DNA from: JBHOQS01 sp042408875
GTDB lineage: Bacteria > Chloroflexota > UBA11872 > JBHOQS01
Length of the DNA: 64,000 nucleotides
Assembly (NCBI GenBank): GCA_042408875.1
Contig: JBHOQS010000020.1
Coordinates: 124,001 to 188,000 of the forward strand
Reading direction: 5' to 3'
Shown: positions 1-8,824 of the stretch, piece by piece
Layout: every line of letters begins with the position of its first letter
Position numbering within the stretch: the stretch's first letter is position 1
Program-made: the position numbers and the translations under genes
The notes under the pieces: model-generated
The model's input: the letters and a program-made list of their open reading frames with translations, nothing else
What the model was told of the DNA's origin: nothing
Databases searched by the model: none

Positions 1-3000
1 CGGCGACCCTGCGAGAAGCGCACCGCCAGGTGCATCTCCTGGCGGCGTCGGCTTCGCTGCTGTCCCTGCCGACGCTAGGAGCAGTGGCAGCACTGTTAGA
101 GCAGGCGATCGAACGTATCGGGAACGCTGCTGGCTCTCACCAGGCCGCACTCCTGGCTGAGGAGCTTCTGGAAGCCCTCGACCTGGCTGCTAGCACTGAT
201 ATCGACCTCCAGGCGGGCACGGTGGAGCGGCTCACGCCGATCCTGGAGGCAGCGCAGGCGCGCCTCGCAGCGCTGGTTACGCCATCCAGAGCGGCGGGCG
301 CGTCCGCCGAGCCGCCTGCGCCATCTTGCAGGGAACCTGCTTGCTTCGGGCAAGCTGAGCCGGATGGCAGGTGCGCGGGTGAGGAGGCACCTGCCACAAG
401 CTGGGACTTTGCCCTCGAGCCGGAGCCTGATGAGCCTGAGGCTGCGCTCGACGTTGCCGCGCTGCTGGGCGCTCTCACGCCAGCACAGCAAGAGCCGACC
501 TCATGCGAGTCCGGTGCACCCCAGCCGGGCCAGGTGCCTGCTGTCGCCCAGGACATGCCCGCGCCGGCACTGGCCGGCGCGGGAAGCGAGCAGGCGGCTG
601 CCTCCGACATCGATGTGCTCGCTATATTTAGCGAGGAGGCACGCACGCTCCTGGCTGAAGCATGCGCGCTCTTCGAGCAGCTCACCCATACCCCTGCCAG
701 CGCGGACCTCGAGTATGAGCTCGAGCGCGCTCTGCACACGCTCAAAGGTGCCGCGGCCATGGTCGGGGTCGAGCCGCTGCATGAGGCGGCGCGCGCGGCA
801 GAGCTTTGCGCTGCCGGTCTACGCGCGGTCCCGGCAGGCCGGCGCGACAGTGCGCTCGCTGAGCTGCGCGCGGCCATCGACGTCCTGGAGCAGCACGTTC
901 TGGCGCTCCCTGGCGAGCCAGAGCTCCAGACAGAAGCGCCCCCAGCGACCGAGCCTGACCGGGCGCCAGCGCCTGTTGCTGCTCCGCTCCCGCAGCCTGC
1001 ACTGGTATCGCCACCAGATACCCCTGGGAGCGACGCCACGCCGGACACAGCCGTGTCGAGTGACCAACCTGTGCAGGCACCCGATCCGGAGCTGCTCGAG
1101 GTGTTCCTGAGCGAAGCGCGGGAGCACCTTGCTGCCATGACCCTGAACCTCATGGCGCTTGAGCAGGATCCGGCGGATCGGGAGCGATTGGCCGAGGTGC
1201 GGCGCGCTGCCCACACCCTCAAGGGCGCGGCAGCGGCCACAGGCTTCAGTGCCATCGCCGCGTACTGCCATTCCATTGAGGACGCTCTGGACGCCGCAGT
1301 CGAGCGCGGCGGCACGTGCGACCTGCGCCTAGTCGCTGCGCTGTCACGGGGCATGGGCACCCTGGACGAACTACTGCACCAGGCAGCAGCTGGAGCCACC
1401 GGCGCACTCGGCGAAAGCGTTCCGCCGTTTGTGTACGAGCCGGGGCCAGGCGCGGCAGAGCCCCCACCACAGTCTCTAGGCCCGGCCGGCGAGAAAGGGG
1501 CTTTGCTCGACACGTCGGCCCGTGGAGTGCTAGAGCCTCTCGCTCCGCGGCAGGAAGTGGCCCGCCGCGCGCCTGCTCCCCGGCCGGCCCGGCGGAGCGC
1601 CAGCGGCTCTGTGCGGGTGCCGGTGCAGCGTCTGGAGACGGCGCTGACCCATGCCGGTGAGCTCACCGTGGCCGCCACGGCGCAGACGCAGCGCCTAGCG
1701 CACCTCGTCCGCATGCTGGGCGAGCTCCGCCTCATGGCAGAGCGGCTCTCTCGCCTGGGCCGGCGGTTCGAGCGGCAGTTTGAGGCGTACGAGCTCATCC
1801 TTCAGGACCTCACCGCAGGCAAGGCTGCTCCCCGCGCCCCCTGGGCAGACCATGAGACCGGGCCGGCCTGGACGGCTGGTTTCGACCCGCTTGAGCTCGA
1901 TCGCTACACCGAGCTGCATCGGTTCGGCCGCGAGCTCATTGAGATCGGTGCCGACGTTGCTGCACTTCATCGCGAGCTGGCATCGACGGCACGCGACCTC
2001 GCATCCCTGACGGCGCAGCAGCAGCGGCGGGCGCTGGAACTGCAAGACGGCCTCGTCGCCACGCGTCTCGCGTCGCTGGAGGCGCTGTTCGGTCGGCTGT
2101 ACCGCAGCACCCGTGAGCTCGCCGAGCAGCTGGGCAAGCGTGTAGAGCTCGACTTCTCCGGCCAGGACATCGAAATGGATCGCGCGGTGCAGGAGGCCAT
2201 TGCCGAGGCCCTGCTGCATCTGCTGCGCAATGCTGTAGACCATGGCATTGAGCCTCCTGCCGTTCGCCTGGCGGCCGGGAAGCCCGAGACCGCGACCATC
2301 CGCTGCTACGCGGTGCGGGAAGGGCGCGACGTCGCCGTCACGGTGGAGGATGATGGCGCCGGCATCGACCCCGAGACCGTCTACCAGGCTGCCATTGAAC
2401 GTGGTCTGATCCCAGCCGGGGCGCGGCTCTCCCCGGCGGAGAAGCTGGACCTGATCTTCTGGCACGGCGTGAGCACTCGCCGGGAGGTGACCGACATCTC
2501 CGGCCGGGGCGTGGGGATGGATGTGGTGCGGCAGATAGCTACCCGCTTGCAGGGCCAGGTGCAGGTCTGGTCCGAGCAGGGCCGCGGCACACGGATCACG
2601 TTGCGGGTGCCGGCCAGCATCGCCCTGGCCCGAGTACTGCTCGTGCGCACGGGTGAGGAGATCGTAGCAGTGCCGGTCAGCCCCGGCGCCCGGATCGTGC
2701 GCGTGACGCCGCAGACACAGGCTGAGATCAACGGTACGCCTGCGCTAGTCCTGGAAGACCGCCTGGTGCCCCTGCTGCGGCTGCATGAGCTGCTGGGACT
2801 TCCTCTGACGGAGCGGCCACCGCGCCGGGGCGCGCGAGCGCTTGTGCTGGCCGGCCCGCGTGGACACGTCGCGCTTCTCGTCGACGATGTCCTGGAGCAG
2901 CACGACGTGCTAGTGCGGCCGCTGCCACGCTGCATGCAGCGCCTGCCTGGTGCATCCGGGGTGACGGTGCTGGCCGATGGCACCGTGGCCCTGATCCTGA

Positions 3001-3461
3001 ACCCGGCAGCGCTCACCGAGGCCACGCCACGGCATCGCCGGGCGCCGACGACATCGGTGCCTCGCCCAGTCCGACGGCACACTGTTCTGGTGGTGGATGA
3101 TTCGCTCAGCATCAGGCGTATCGTCTGCGCGGCCTTTGAGCGCGCTGGGTGGCACGCCGTGCCAGCTCGCGATGGCGAGGAGGCCCTGGCACTGCTCCAG
3201 CGTGTGCGCCCCGATCTCCTGGTAGTGGACCTGGAGATGCCGCGCCTCGATGGCTTCGAGCTCACCGCGCGGATGCGACGCCAGCCTGCCTGGCGCGACC
3301 TCCCTATCGCCGTGCTGACGTCCCGCTCTGGCGAGAAGCACCGCCAGCGCGCTGCCGAGCTGGGCGTGAACGCCTACCTGACCAAGCCATGTCCAGACCG
3401 CGAGCTCATCGCCACCGCCGAGGCCCTGGTGCGCGACCGGCCGGCTCCGGCTGATCGGTGA
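1..3461 (+). CDS. CheA-type hybrid chemosensory histidine kinase with C-terminal receiver, 5' end outside the window
   Basis: This is a cytoplasmic kinase of a chemosensory or pilus-type (ChpA/PilL-like) pathway. The frame is open to the first base, so the N-terminus is missing; numbering here is from the GTG at 30. Two HPt motifs with the phospho-acceptor context HTLKGAA lie near residues 235 and 395, separated by Pro/Ala-rich linkers. A dimerisation region follows. The ATP-binding domain has an N box (LLRNAVDHG, about 734) and a G box (GRGVGMDV, about 826). A CheW-like regulatory domain comes next, and a REC domain ends the protein with its aspartate near 1067 (VVDLEMPRLDG). The partial residues before the GTG resemble the end of another HPt helix. 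The tandem CheW gene follows after 50 bp, so the two are probably co-transcribed. The input receptor is not in the window. Confidence 0.93.
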   Translation, partial: ATLREAHRQVHLLAASASLLSLPTLGAVAALLEQAIERIGNAAGSHQAALLAEELLEALDLAASTDIDLQAGTVERLTPILEAAQARLAALVTPSRAAGASAEPPAPSCREPACFGQAEPDGRCAGEEAPATSWDFALEPEPDEPEAALDVAALLGALTPAQQEPTSCESGAPQPGQVPAVAQDMPAPALAGAGSEQAAASDIDVLAIFSEEARTLLAEACALFEQLTHTPASADLEYELERALHTLKGAAAMVGVEPLHEAARAAELCAAGLRAVPAGRRDSALAELRAAIDVLEQHVLALPGEPELQTEAPPATEPDRAPAPVAAPLPQPALVSPPDTPGSDATPDTAVSSDQPVQAPDPELLEVFLSEAREHLAAMTLNLMALEQDPADRERLAEVRRAAHTLKGAAAATGFSAIAAYCHSIEDALDAAVERGGTCDLRLVAALSRGMGTLDELLHQAAAGATGALGESVPPFVYEPGPGAAEPPPQSLGPAGEKGALLDTSARGVLEPLAPRQEVARRAPAPRPARRSASGSVRVPVQRLETALTHAGELTVAATAQTQRLAHLVRMLGELRLMAERLSRLGRRFERQFEAYELILQDLTAGKAAPRAPWADHETGPAWTAGFDPLELDRYTELHRFGRELIEIGADVAALHRELASTARDLASLTAQQQRRALELQDGLVATRLASLEALFGRLYRSTRELAEQLGKRVELDFSGQDIEMDRAVQEAIAEALLHLLRNAVDHGIEPPAVRLAAGKPETATIRCYAVREGRDVAVTVEDDGAGIDPETVYQAAIERGLIPAGARLSPAEKLDLIFWHGVSTRREVTDISGRGVGMDVVRQIATRLQGQVQVWSEQGRGTRITLRVPASIALARVLLVRTGEEIVAVPVSPGARIVRVTPQTQAEINGTPALVLEDRLVPLLRLHELLGLPLTERPPRRGARALVLAGPRGHVALLVDDVLEQHDVLVRPLPRCMQRLPGASGVTVLADGTVALILNPAALTEATPRHRRAPTTSVPRPVRRHTVLVVDDSLSIRRIVCAAFERAGWHAVPARDGEEALALLQRVRPDLLVVDLEMPRLDGFELTARMRRQPAWRDLPIAVLTSRSGEKHRQRAAELGVNAYLTKPCPDRELIATAEALVRDRPAPADR

Positions 3462-3510
3462 CTGAAACAACACTGAAACAACAACGAAGAGGTGCAGCGA
3501 GGTCCTATCG

Positions 3511-4386
3511 ATGTCCAACGGACCCGGTGAGCTCTACCTGCTCCTCCGCGCCGGCGACGTGCGCTATGCGGTGCCGGCATCCCAGGTGCTACACCTGACC
3601 CCCGGAGCACCCGTCACGGCCGGGCCGCTCCGCCTCACCTGGCATGGACAGCCGCTCGCCCTCGCGGATCGCCGCGGGCAATCCGCCGCAGCCCCCGCGG
3701 TGCGGCCACCGTTGCTTGTGGTGCGCACCCCGCGCGGACCCGCCGCCGTCCTGGTAGACCAGGTGCTCGGGCTCACGCAGATACCAGGGCCTCGCCCCGC
3801 GGGCCCGACCCTTCGGATGACTGCGCAGGGCATGGTCATCCTGCTCGACGGGGAGGCCCTGGCCCGCGGCGGTGTGCCGGCGCTGCCGCGGTTCGAAGCC
3901 ACTGCCGGCGCTGTCCCGCGTACTCCCTCGGAAGTCCGGCAGGTCCTGGCCTTCTCGCCTGGGGCAGGGCCGTTGCGCCTCTGTGTACCGGTCGCCGCAG
4001 TAGCTGAGATCACCCGCGGCCTCACCCCCGCGCCGCTCAGCGGCGCACCCTTCGTCACTGGCGTGCTGAACTGGCAGGGCCAGGCAGTGCCGCTCGTCGC
4101 CCTCGACCGGCTGCTACGTCTGGGTCCAGCGCGGGGAACGACGCCCACGCGCACCCTGATCTGCCGCGCCGAGCGCAGCCATGTTCTGCTCGGCATCTCA
4201 GCCAGCCGGGTGTGGGACATCGTACCACTTCCTGCCGGCGCGGCGCTGCAGCCCGTGCCACAGGCGCTCACCTGGGCCAGCCCGCTGCTACGCGGCGTAT
4301 ATCTCACCGCCCGCGGGCCCCTGTGCGCCCTCGATCTTGACAGTGTAGCGGGGGCCAGCGGGCTCAGCCCGCACGCCAGCGCGTGA
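3511..4386 (+). CDS. Tandem CheW-like adaptor protein
   Basis: This 291-residue protein contains two CheW-like SH3-type domains, roughly residues 5-120 and 150-285. Both show the family pattern of an RxAVP-type start (DVRYAVPASQV; LRLCVPVAAV) and a later VLNWQGQAVPL-like segment. CheW couples receptors to CheA, so this is most likely the adaptor for the kinase encoded just upstream. An ATG at 3511 follows a purine-rich stretch (gaagaggtg) at a somewhat long spacing. Two CheW modules in one chain are less usual than one; the first is more degenerate and may serve as a scaffold. A second, inferred possibility is that it substitutes for a receptor-side adaptor in a pilus system. Confidence 0.88.
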   Translation: MSNGPGELYLLLRAGDVRYAVPASQVLHLTPGAPVTAGPLRLTWHGQPLALADRRGQSAAAPAVRPPLLVVRTPRGPAAVLVDQVLGLTQIPGPRPAGPTLRMTAQGMVILLDGEALARGGVPALPRFEATAGAVPRTPSEVRQVLAFSPGAGPLRLCVPVAAVAEITRGLTPAPLSGAPFVTGVLNWQGQAVPLVALDRLLRLGPARGTTPTRTLICRAERSHVLLGISASRVWDIVPLPAGAALQPVPQALTWASPLLRGVYLTARGPLCALDLDSVAGASGLSPHASA

Positions 4387-4390
4387 TCCC

Positions 4391-4418
4391 TTGGGTACGT
4401 ACCTGCTCCGTGTATAAT
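4391..4418 (+). promoter_or_regulatory. Putative sigma-70 promoter for the small membrane protein gene
   Basis: A perfect TATAAT lies at 4413-4418 with TTGGGT at 4391-4396, spacing 16. The ATG at 4428 sits about 10 bases after the -10 box, which would give a leaderless or nearly leaderless message. This favours that ATG over the overlapping GTG at 4383. Confidence 0.5.
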
Positions 4419-4427
4419 CATCACTTG

Positions 4428-4934
4428 ATGTCCAGGAGCCAGGGAAAGCCGGCCGCACCACTGGTTTCTGTTTCCAGAGCGAGCACGCGCCCGCGCGCCC
4501 GTCAGGCTGCGTGGTGGGGAGTAGGCGCCCTGCTGGGGCTGCTCGGTGGGGCCGTCGTGGCCCGCTGGCTGCGGGGCGCCCTAGGTGAGCTAATCCTGCA
4601 CGGAATTGCGCTCGCCAGGTCAGGGCAGCTACGCTTTCGGCTGGAGACGTTCGGCCTGTGGTATCCGCGGCCGCTCTACCAGGCGCCCTGGTGGCAACCT
4701 AATCCGCGAGTGCTCTGGCATCTGGCAGGGCGGATTGGCCGCTATGCAGCGTGGCTACGCGAGCTAAATGCGACCAGTCGAGCAGGCTCCACTGGCTGGT
4801 GGGCGACGGCGCTGCGGCCGGCCGCCTTCGTGGAGTGGCGCACAGCGCTCGAGCGGGCCGATCGCACCGGCGATGTAATGCTCTATAGCGCCGGCCCGGA
4901 GCCGCGTGTGCCTGGCACGTCGGATACGCCATAG
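4428..4934 (+). CDS. Small hypothetical membrane protein
   Basis: I do not recognise a family. The 168-residue product starts with a basic segment and has one clear hydrophobic stretch (GVGALLGLLGGAVVARWL, about residues 26-43). A Trp/Arg-rich soluble part follows, containing two tryptophan-rich patches. A longer reading from the GTG at 4383 would overlap the cheW stop codon, but the TATAAT at 4413 and the lack of conserved features before the ATG argue for 4428. It may be expressed independently of the chemosensory genes. Confidence 0.55.
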   Translation: MSRSQGKPAAPLVSVSRASTRPRARQAAWWGVGALLGLLGGAVVARWLRGALGELILHGIALARSGQLRFRLETFGLWYPRPLYQAPWWQPNPRVLWHLAGRIGRYAAWLRELNATSRAGSTGWWATALRPAAFVEWRTALERADRTGDVMLYSAGPEPRVPGTSDTP

Positions 4935-5091
4935 CGGCTACCGGAACCAAACGCGCCTAGGCGCATACGCACTCTAGACTTTCGGTGTGGCAAGACGGAT
5001 GGCTATTGGCTTTGATCATCGAGGACACGCCCACGACCGTGGTGCTGCGGCCGCTGGTCCGAGCATGGCGGCGCGCGACGGCCAGGACGGC

Positions 5092-5577
5092 ATGCCACCA
5101 CGCGTCACTCTCACCAGGGCGACTGCTGGAGCGCTGCGTGTGGCTGCGGTCACCCTCCGGTACCACACTGCCCGCGGTCCACAGTTCATCGACATCACTG
5201 ACGATGTGCGGCGCGTGGTCGCGCAGTCAGGCATCGCCGACGGCGTAGTGACGGTCTATTCGAAGCACACCACAGCGGCGATCAAGATCAACGAGCACGA
5301 GCCACTCCTCCTGGAGGATATGGAGCGCTTCGTCTGCGAGCTCTCACCGCAGGAGCGCGCGTACAACCACAATAACTTCCTGATCCGCGTCGTCAATATG
5401 GAAGAGGACGAGTGCCCGAACGGGCACGCCCACTGCCAGCACCTGCTCCTGAACACGAGCGAGCATATCCCGCTTCAGGGTGGTGTGCTTCAGCTCGGCC
5501 GGTGGCAGCGCGTCTTCCTGGTTGAGCTCGATCGCGCCCGTCCGCGCGAGGTCGTGGTGCAAGTGATGGGCTGCTAG
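5092..5577 (+). CDS. yjbQ: YjbQ/UPF0047 family protein
   Basis: This belongs to the YjbQ (UPF0047) family, small trimeric proteins; E. coli YjbQ has weak thiamine-phosphate synthase activity. Conserved blocks are visible: FIDITDDVRRVV, YSKHTTAAIKINE with its histidine, NHNNFLIRVVNMEEDE, and NTSEHIPLQGGVLQLGRWQR near the C-terminus. Family members begin shortly before the FxDIT block, so I place the start at the ATG at 5092 (161 residues). An upstream GTG at 4987 would add about 35 unconserved residues. The gene ends 4 bases into the convergent NUDIX-MazG gene. The physiological role of the family is unsettled. Confidence 0.85.
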   Translation: MPPRVTLTRATAGALRVAAVTLRYHTARGPQFIDITDDVRRVVAQSGIADGVVTVYSKHTTAAIKINEHEPLLLEDMERFVCELSPQERAYNHNNFLIRVVNMEEDECPNGHAHCQHLLLNTSEHIPLQGGVLQLGRWQRVFLVELDRARPREVVVQVMGC

Positions 5578-6449
5578 CCAGGCTGCTCGCGGCGTTCGTA
5601 GCGAGTGGCGTCCCGCAGGCGGATCTTCTCCAGCACGGCCTCGAAGGCGGCTTCCAGGTCGATGCCCTGGGAGTTGGCGATGCAGATCACCGTGAACACG
5701 ATGTCGGCCAGCTCCATACTCAGGTCCTGCGCTGCCTCATCGGGCTTCTTGGGCTTCGGCCCGAACAGGTGGTTGAGCAAACGGGCGAGCTCACCCGTCT
5801 CTTCGACCAGCCGCGCCAGGTTCGCCAGGGGGTGCCAGTAGCCAGCTTTGTGTAGTTGGATCCAGCCGTCCACCAGTCGCTGGGCTGCGCCAAAGGTGAG
5901 CCCGCAAGCGCTGGCGCCCGTACGCCAGGCCTCCAGGGCACGCCGCCCTGAGGCAAAGGCAACGTCGTCCGGAAGCTCGTCAGGGCCAAACCAGCGGAGC
6001 TCCGCCGCATCATCGCCAGGACGCTCGGCGCCGCCGGCTACCTCGGCGAGGTAGAAGATGTTGATCGTCCGCTCGGCGTCGGCCCCAGCCGCATCCGCAC
6101 CAGCCCCAGTGGACACGTCTGCGTACACATCGGGGAAGATGCCGATGATCCCGCGCAGCCGCACCTCCAGGCCGGTCTCTTCCTGCACTTCACGCTGGGC
6201 TGCCTGTTCGGCCGACTCGTCATACTCCAGGAACCCGCCTGGGATGTCCCACCAGCCCTGGAACGGCGCATGCGTGCGCCGCACCAGTAGCACGCGCCCA
6301 TCGCGCTCGACCAGTGCTCCAGCGCATGGCTTGGGATTGCGATAAGTGATCTGCCCGCAGGCGGTGCAGACCAGCCGGAGCGATCCTTCATGGTCGGCAC
6401 GCTGCTCTAGCGGGGCGCCGCAGGCGGCGCAAAAACGGGGCATGCTCAT
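5574..6449 (-). CDS. NUDIX hydrolase fused to a MazG-like pyrophosphohydrolase domain
   Basis: This 291-residue nucleotide-cleaning enzyme combines two hydrolase folds. An N-terminal zinc ribbon (CAACG...CTACG) precedes a NUDIX domain with the box G-x5-E-x7-REVQEETG at roughly residues 70-92. This zinc ribbon/NUDIX arrangement occurs in NADH pyrophosphatase-like and ADP-ribose-type members. The C-terminal 90 residues carry the MazG metal motif EETGE followed by ELADIVF (EExxE...ExxD). Both active sites look intact. Substrates cannot be read from sequence; MazG partners usually hydrolyse non-canonical (d)NTPs. The fusion suggests a house-cleaning role. The gene overlaps yjbQ tail to tail by 4 bp. 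Confidence 0.86.
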   Translation of the reverse strand: MSMPRFCAACGAPLEQRADHEGSLRLVCTACGQITYRNPKPCAGALVERDGRVLLVRRTHAPFQGWWDIPGGFLEYDESAEQAAQREVQEETGLEVRLRGIIGIFPDVYADVSTGAGADAAGADAERTINIFYLAEVAGGAERPGDDAAELRWFGPDELPDDVAFASGRRALEAWRTGASACGLTFGAAQRLVDGWIQLHKAGYWHPLANLARLVEETGELARLLNHLFGPKPKKPDEAAQDLSMELADIVFTVICIANSQGIDLEAAFEAVLEKIRLRDATRYERREQPG

Positions 6450-6455
6450 CGCAGT

Positions 6456-7064
6456 CTAGCGTATCTCGTGTATGCTGGACGCCGTCTGTGAGGGCGTCAT
6501 CGGTTGCGCTGCGGGGTGCAGGTACTCAGAGGCCAGCACGCCCATATAGAGGAGATCGTGCCATTCGCCATTCACGTAGAGCTCCTGCCGGTGCAGCCCC
6601 TCCCGCTTGAACCCACACTTTTCATAACATCGGATAGCGCGAGCGTTCGTGACCAGCACGCGCAGGAAGACCTTGTGCAGACCCAGCTCCCGGAAGGCGT
6701 AGTCCAGCAGGGTGCGGATGGCATCGGTGCCGTAGCCCTTGTTCCAGTACGGCTTGCCCAGCCACATGGAGAGCTCAGCGGCATGGTGGGGGAGGGCCGA
6801 CCAGCGCAGGCCGATCATCCCGATCGCCAGGTCATCAGGCGGTAGGGCGATGACGAAGCTCGCCAGATCGTTGGGGTCCCCGCCGTGCTCCCACGGGTTG
6901 CGGGAGTAGATACGTCGCCACTGCTCCAGCGTGGGCACATCAAGATTTCCGACGAGCAACCCTAGCTCGCGGTCACGGCGCAGCTGCCAGAGGCGGTCCA
7001 GGTCCCGCGGCTCAATCGGGCGCAGCCAGACCTTCCACCCACTCAATCGCTCCGGCTCGACCAT
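6456..7064 (-). CDS. GNAT family N-acetyltransferase (RimJ/RimL type)
   Basis: This is an acetyl-CoA dependent acetyltransferase of about 202 residues. It has the RimJ/L-like opening VWLRPIEPRDLDRLW and the acetyl-CoA binding loop NKGYGTDAI (pattern R/QxxGxG/A). The helix FRELGLHKVFLRV is followed by NARAIRCYEKCGF, typical of the family's C-terminal half. The frame stays open upstream to 7418, but that part has low similarity to the fold. I choose the ATG at 7064, preceded by GGGGTG; an ATG at 7079 is also possible. A TATAAT on this strand at 7164-7159 supports a start after that point. The acceptor substrate is unknown. Confidence 0.85.
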   Translation of the reverse strand: MVEPERLSGWKVWLRPIEPRDLDRLWQLRRDRELGLLVGNLDVPTLEQWRRIYSRNPWEHGGDPNDLASFVIALPPDDLAIGMIGLRWSALPHHAAELSMWLGKPYWNKGYGTDAIRTLLDYAFRELGLHKVFLRVLVTNARAIRCYEKCGFKREGLHRQELYVNGEWHDLLYMGVLASEYLHPAAQPMTPSQTASSIHEIR

Positions 7065-7158
7065 ACTGCCACACCCCATCGATTGACTGCGCCCGTCATC
7101 AGCCGGGCAACCAGCCGGCCGCACGTATGTACGAGCGGCCGGGATATCATACCCTTCG

Positions 7159-7164
7159 ATTATA
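7159..7164 (-). promoter_or_regulatory. -10 element for the GNAT gene
   Basis: TATAAT reads on the minus strand about 95 bases before the chosen ATG at 7064. No good -35 hexamer is visible at 16-18 bases. The rest of 7065-7248, between fumC and this gene, shows nothing further. Confidence 0.4.
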
Positions 7165-7248
7165 CCTGTACGCCTGCTGCATACCCGCTGAAGCCGCAGC
7201 AGCGTCGCTGCTCGTCCGGTGCAGCGCACGCCTACATGTACAGCGACA

Positions 7249-8709
7249 CTATCCCCCGGCGGGGATGCCAGTGAGGCCTGGCTGAAGCATCGCCTCCGGA
7301 TCGAGGAGACGGTCAAGCTCTTCCTCGGGCAAGTTGAGCCGCTCGCGCGCGACGTCGCGGACGCTGCGCCCGGTCGCCGCGGCCTCCTTGGCAATCTGTG
7401 CCGCTGCATCGTAGCCAATGTGGGGTGCCAGGGCCGTCGCCAGCATGAGGCCGTTGCGCACCAGTTCGGGGCCGCGGCCAGTCTGCGTCAGCTTGCCCAC
7501 CACCTGCTTCTGCTGGATGAGCTCATCCGGCACATCGATGCAGCGGTCGGCGAAGTTCCGGCTTGCTGTGGCCAGCAGGTGGATCGACTGGAGCAGGTTG
7601 TGCGCGGCCACCGGCATCATGGTGTTGAGCTCGAAGAAGCCCCACTGGCCCGACATCCCGATCGCCGCGTCGTTGCCAACGACCTGGGCGCACACCTGGA
7701 TCAGCGCCTCGGCGATCACGGGGTTTACCTTGCCCGGCATGATCGAGCTGCCAGGCTGCACCTCCGGCAGCGCCAGCTCGAAGAGGCCGGCGCGCGGCCC
7801 GGAGCCCATCCAACGAATGTCGTTGGCGATCTTCAGCAGGCTGACGGCAATCGTGCGCAGCACGCCACTCGCCTCGACGAGATTATCCAGCGTGCTCTGC
7901 GCCTGGAAGTGATTATCCGTCTCGCGGATGGGCAAGCCAGTAAGCTCGCTCAGCCTGGCGCACACCCGCCGGGCGAACTCCGGGTGGGCGTTGACGCCAG
8001 TGCCGACCGCCGTGCCGCCGAGCGCGACTTCGGACAGCTCCTCGCGGGCGTGCTGGAGCCGCCGGAGCGCACGGTCAATCTGGCCAGCGTAGCCCTCGAA
8101 CTCCTGGCCCATGCGGATCGGCGTGGCATCCTGGAGATGTGTGCGGCCAGTCTTGATCACCGGCCAGAACTCCTGAGCGCGGGCGCGCAGGGCCTGGCGC
8201 AGACGCTCCAGCGCCGGCTCAAGCTCCTCCTTTATGCCGAGGAGCGCCGCTAGGTGGATGGCCGTAGGGATCACATCGTTCGACGACTGGCAGAGATTGA
8301 CGTGGTTATTCGGATGCACCTCACGCGAGCCGCGCTGGCCGCCCAGCAGCTCGATGGCCCGATTGGCGATCACCTCGTTGGCGTTCATATTGGTGGAGGT
8401 GCCTGAGCCGGTCTGGAAAATGTCCACCACAAACTGGTTGTCGAAACGGCCGTCGGCAACCTCCTGCGCTGCCTGCGCGATCGCTCTGGCGATGCGGCCG
8501 TCCAGCAGGCCGAGCTCGTGGTTCACCTGCGCCGCAGCCATTTTGATCAGGCCGAGGGCGCGGATGAAGGTGCGGGGAAAGCGCAGGCCGCTGATCTGGA
8601 AGTTCAGCACTGCGCGCTGCGTGCTGGCGCCGTAGTAGGCGCTCTCGGGGACCTCCATCGGCCCCATCGAGTCGGTCTCGATACGTGTGCGCGCCGCAGT
8701 CTGCGTCAT
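7249..8709 (-). CDS. fumC: Fumarate hydratase class II
   Basis: This 486-residue enzyme interconverts fumarate and malate in the TCA cycle as a homotetramer without an iron-sulfur cluster. Family landmarks are intact: TGSGTSTNMNANEVIANRA, the active-site region HPNNHVNLCQSSND, TGRTHLQDATP with the catalytic histidine, and the signature GSSIMPGKVNP carrying the catalytic serine loop. Length is normal for the family. The start is the ATG at 8709, preceded by GGGAGG. It reads opposite to no neighbour and is separated by about 115 bp from the LysM gene, so it probably has its own promoter. Aspartase is the closest alternative but the spacing and motifs favour fumarase. Confidence 0.96.
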   Translation of the reverse strand: MTQTAARTRIETDSMGPMEVPESAYYGASTQRAVLNFQISGLRFPRTFIRALGLIKMAAAQVNHELGLLDGRIARAIAQAAQEVADGRFDNQFVVDIFQTGSGTSTNMNANEVIANRAIELLGGQRGSREVHPNNHVNLCQSSNDVIPTAIHLAALLGIKEELEPALERLRQALRARAQEFWPVIKTGRTHLQDATPIRMGQEFEGYAGQIDRALRRLQHAREELSEVALGGTAVGTGVNAHPEFARRVCARLSELTGLPIRETDNHFQAQSTLDNLVEASGVLRTIAVSLLKIANDIRWMGSGPRAGLFELALPEVQPGSSIMPGKVNPVIAEALIQVCAQVVGNDAAIGMSGQWGFFELNTMMPVAAHNLLQSIHLLATASRNFADRCIDVPDELIQQKQVVGKLTQTGRGPELVRNGLMLATALAPHIGYDAAAQIAKEAAATGRSVRDVARERLNLPEEELDRLLDPEAMLQPGLTGIPAGG

Positions 8710-8824
8710 GGGAGCCTCCCGTGCAGCAGAGAATTGGCCGGGGTGACAGCGCCCCTCATCGCGGTACTGTCGCGCTGCACTGGCAGGCTGTCAACGGGGA
8801 AGCGACCGGAAGATCCGTGTGCCG

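Noticed and set aside
137..1798. Long minus-strand open frame opposite the CheA-type kinase
   Set aside because: Ser/Ala/Arg-rich with no domain; it is the mirror of a GC-rich coding strand.
7219..8253. Long plus-strand open frame opposite fumC
   Set aside because: The fumC frame carries all family motifs; the antisense frame has none.
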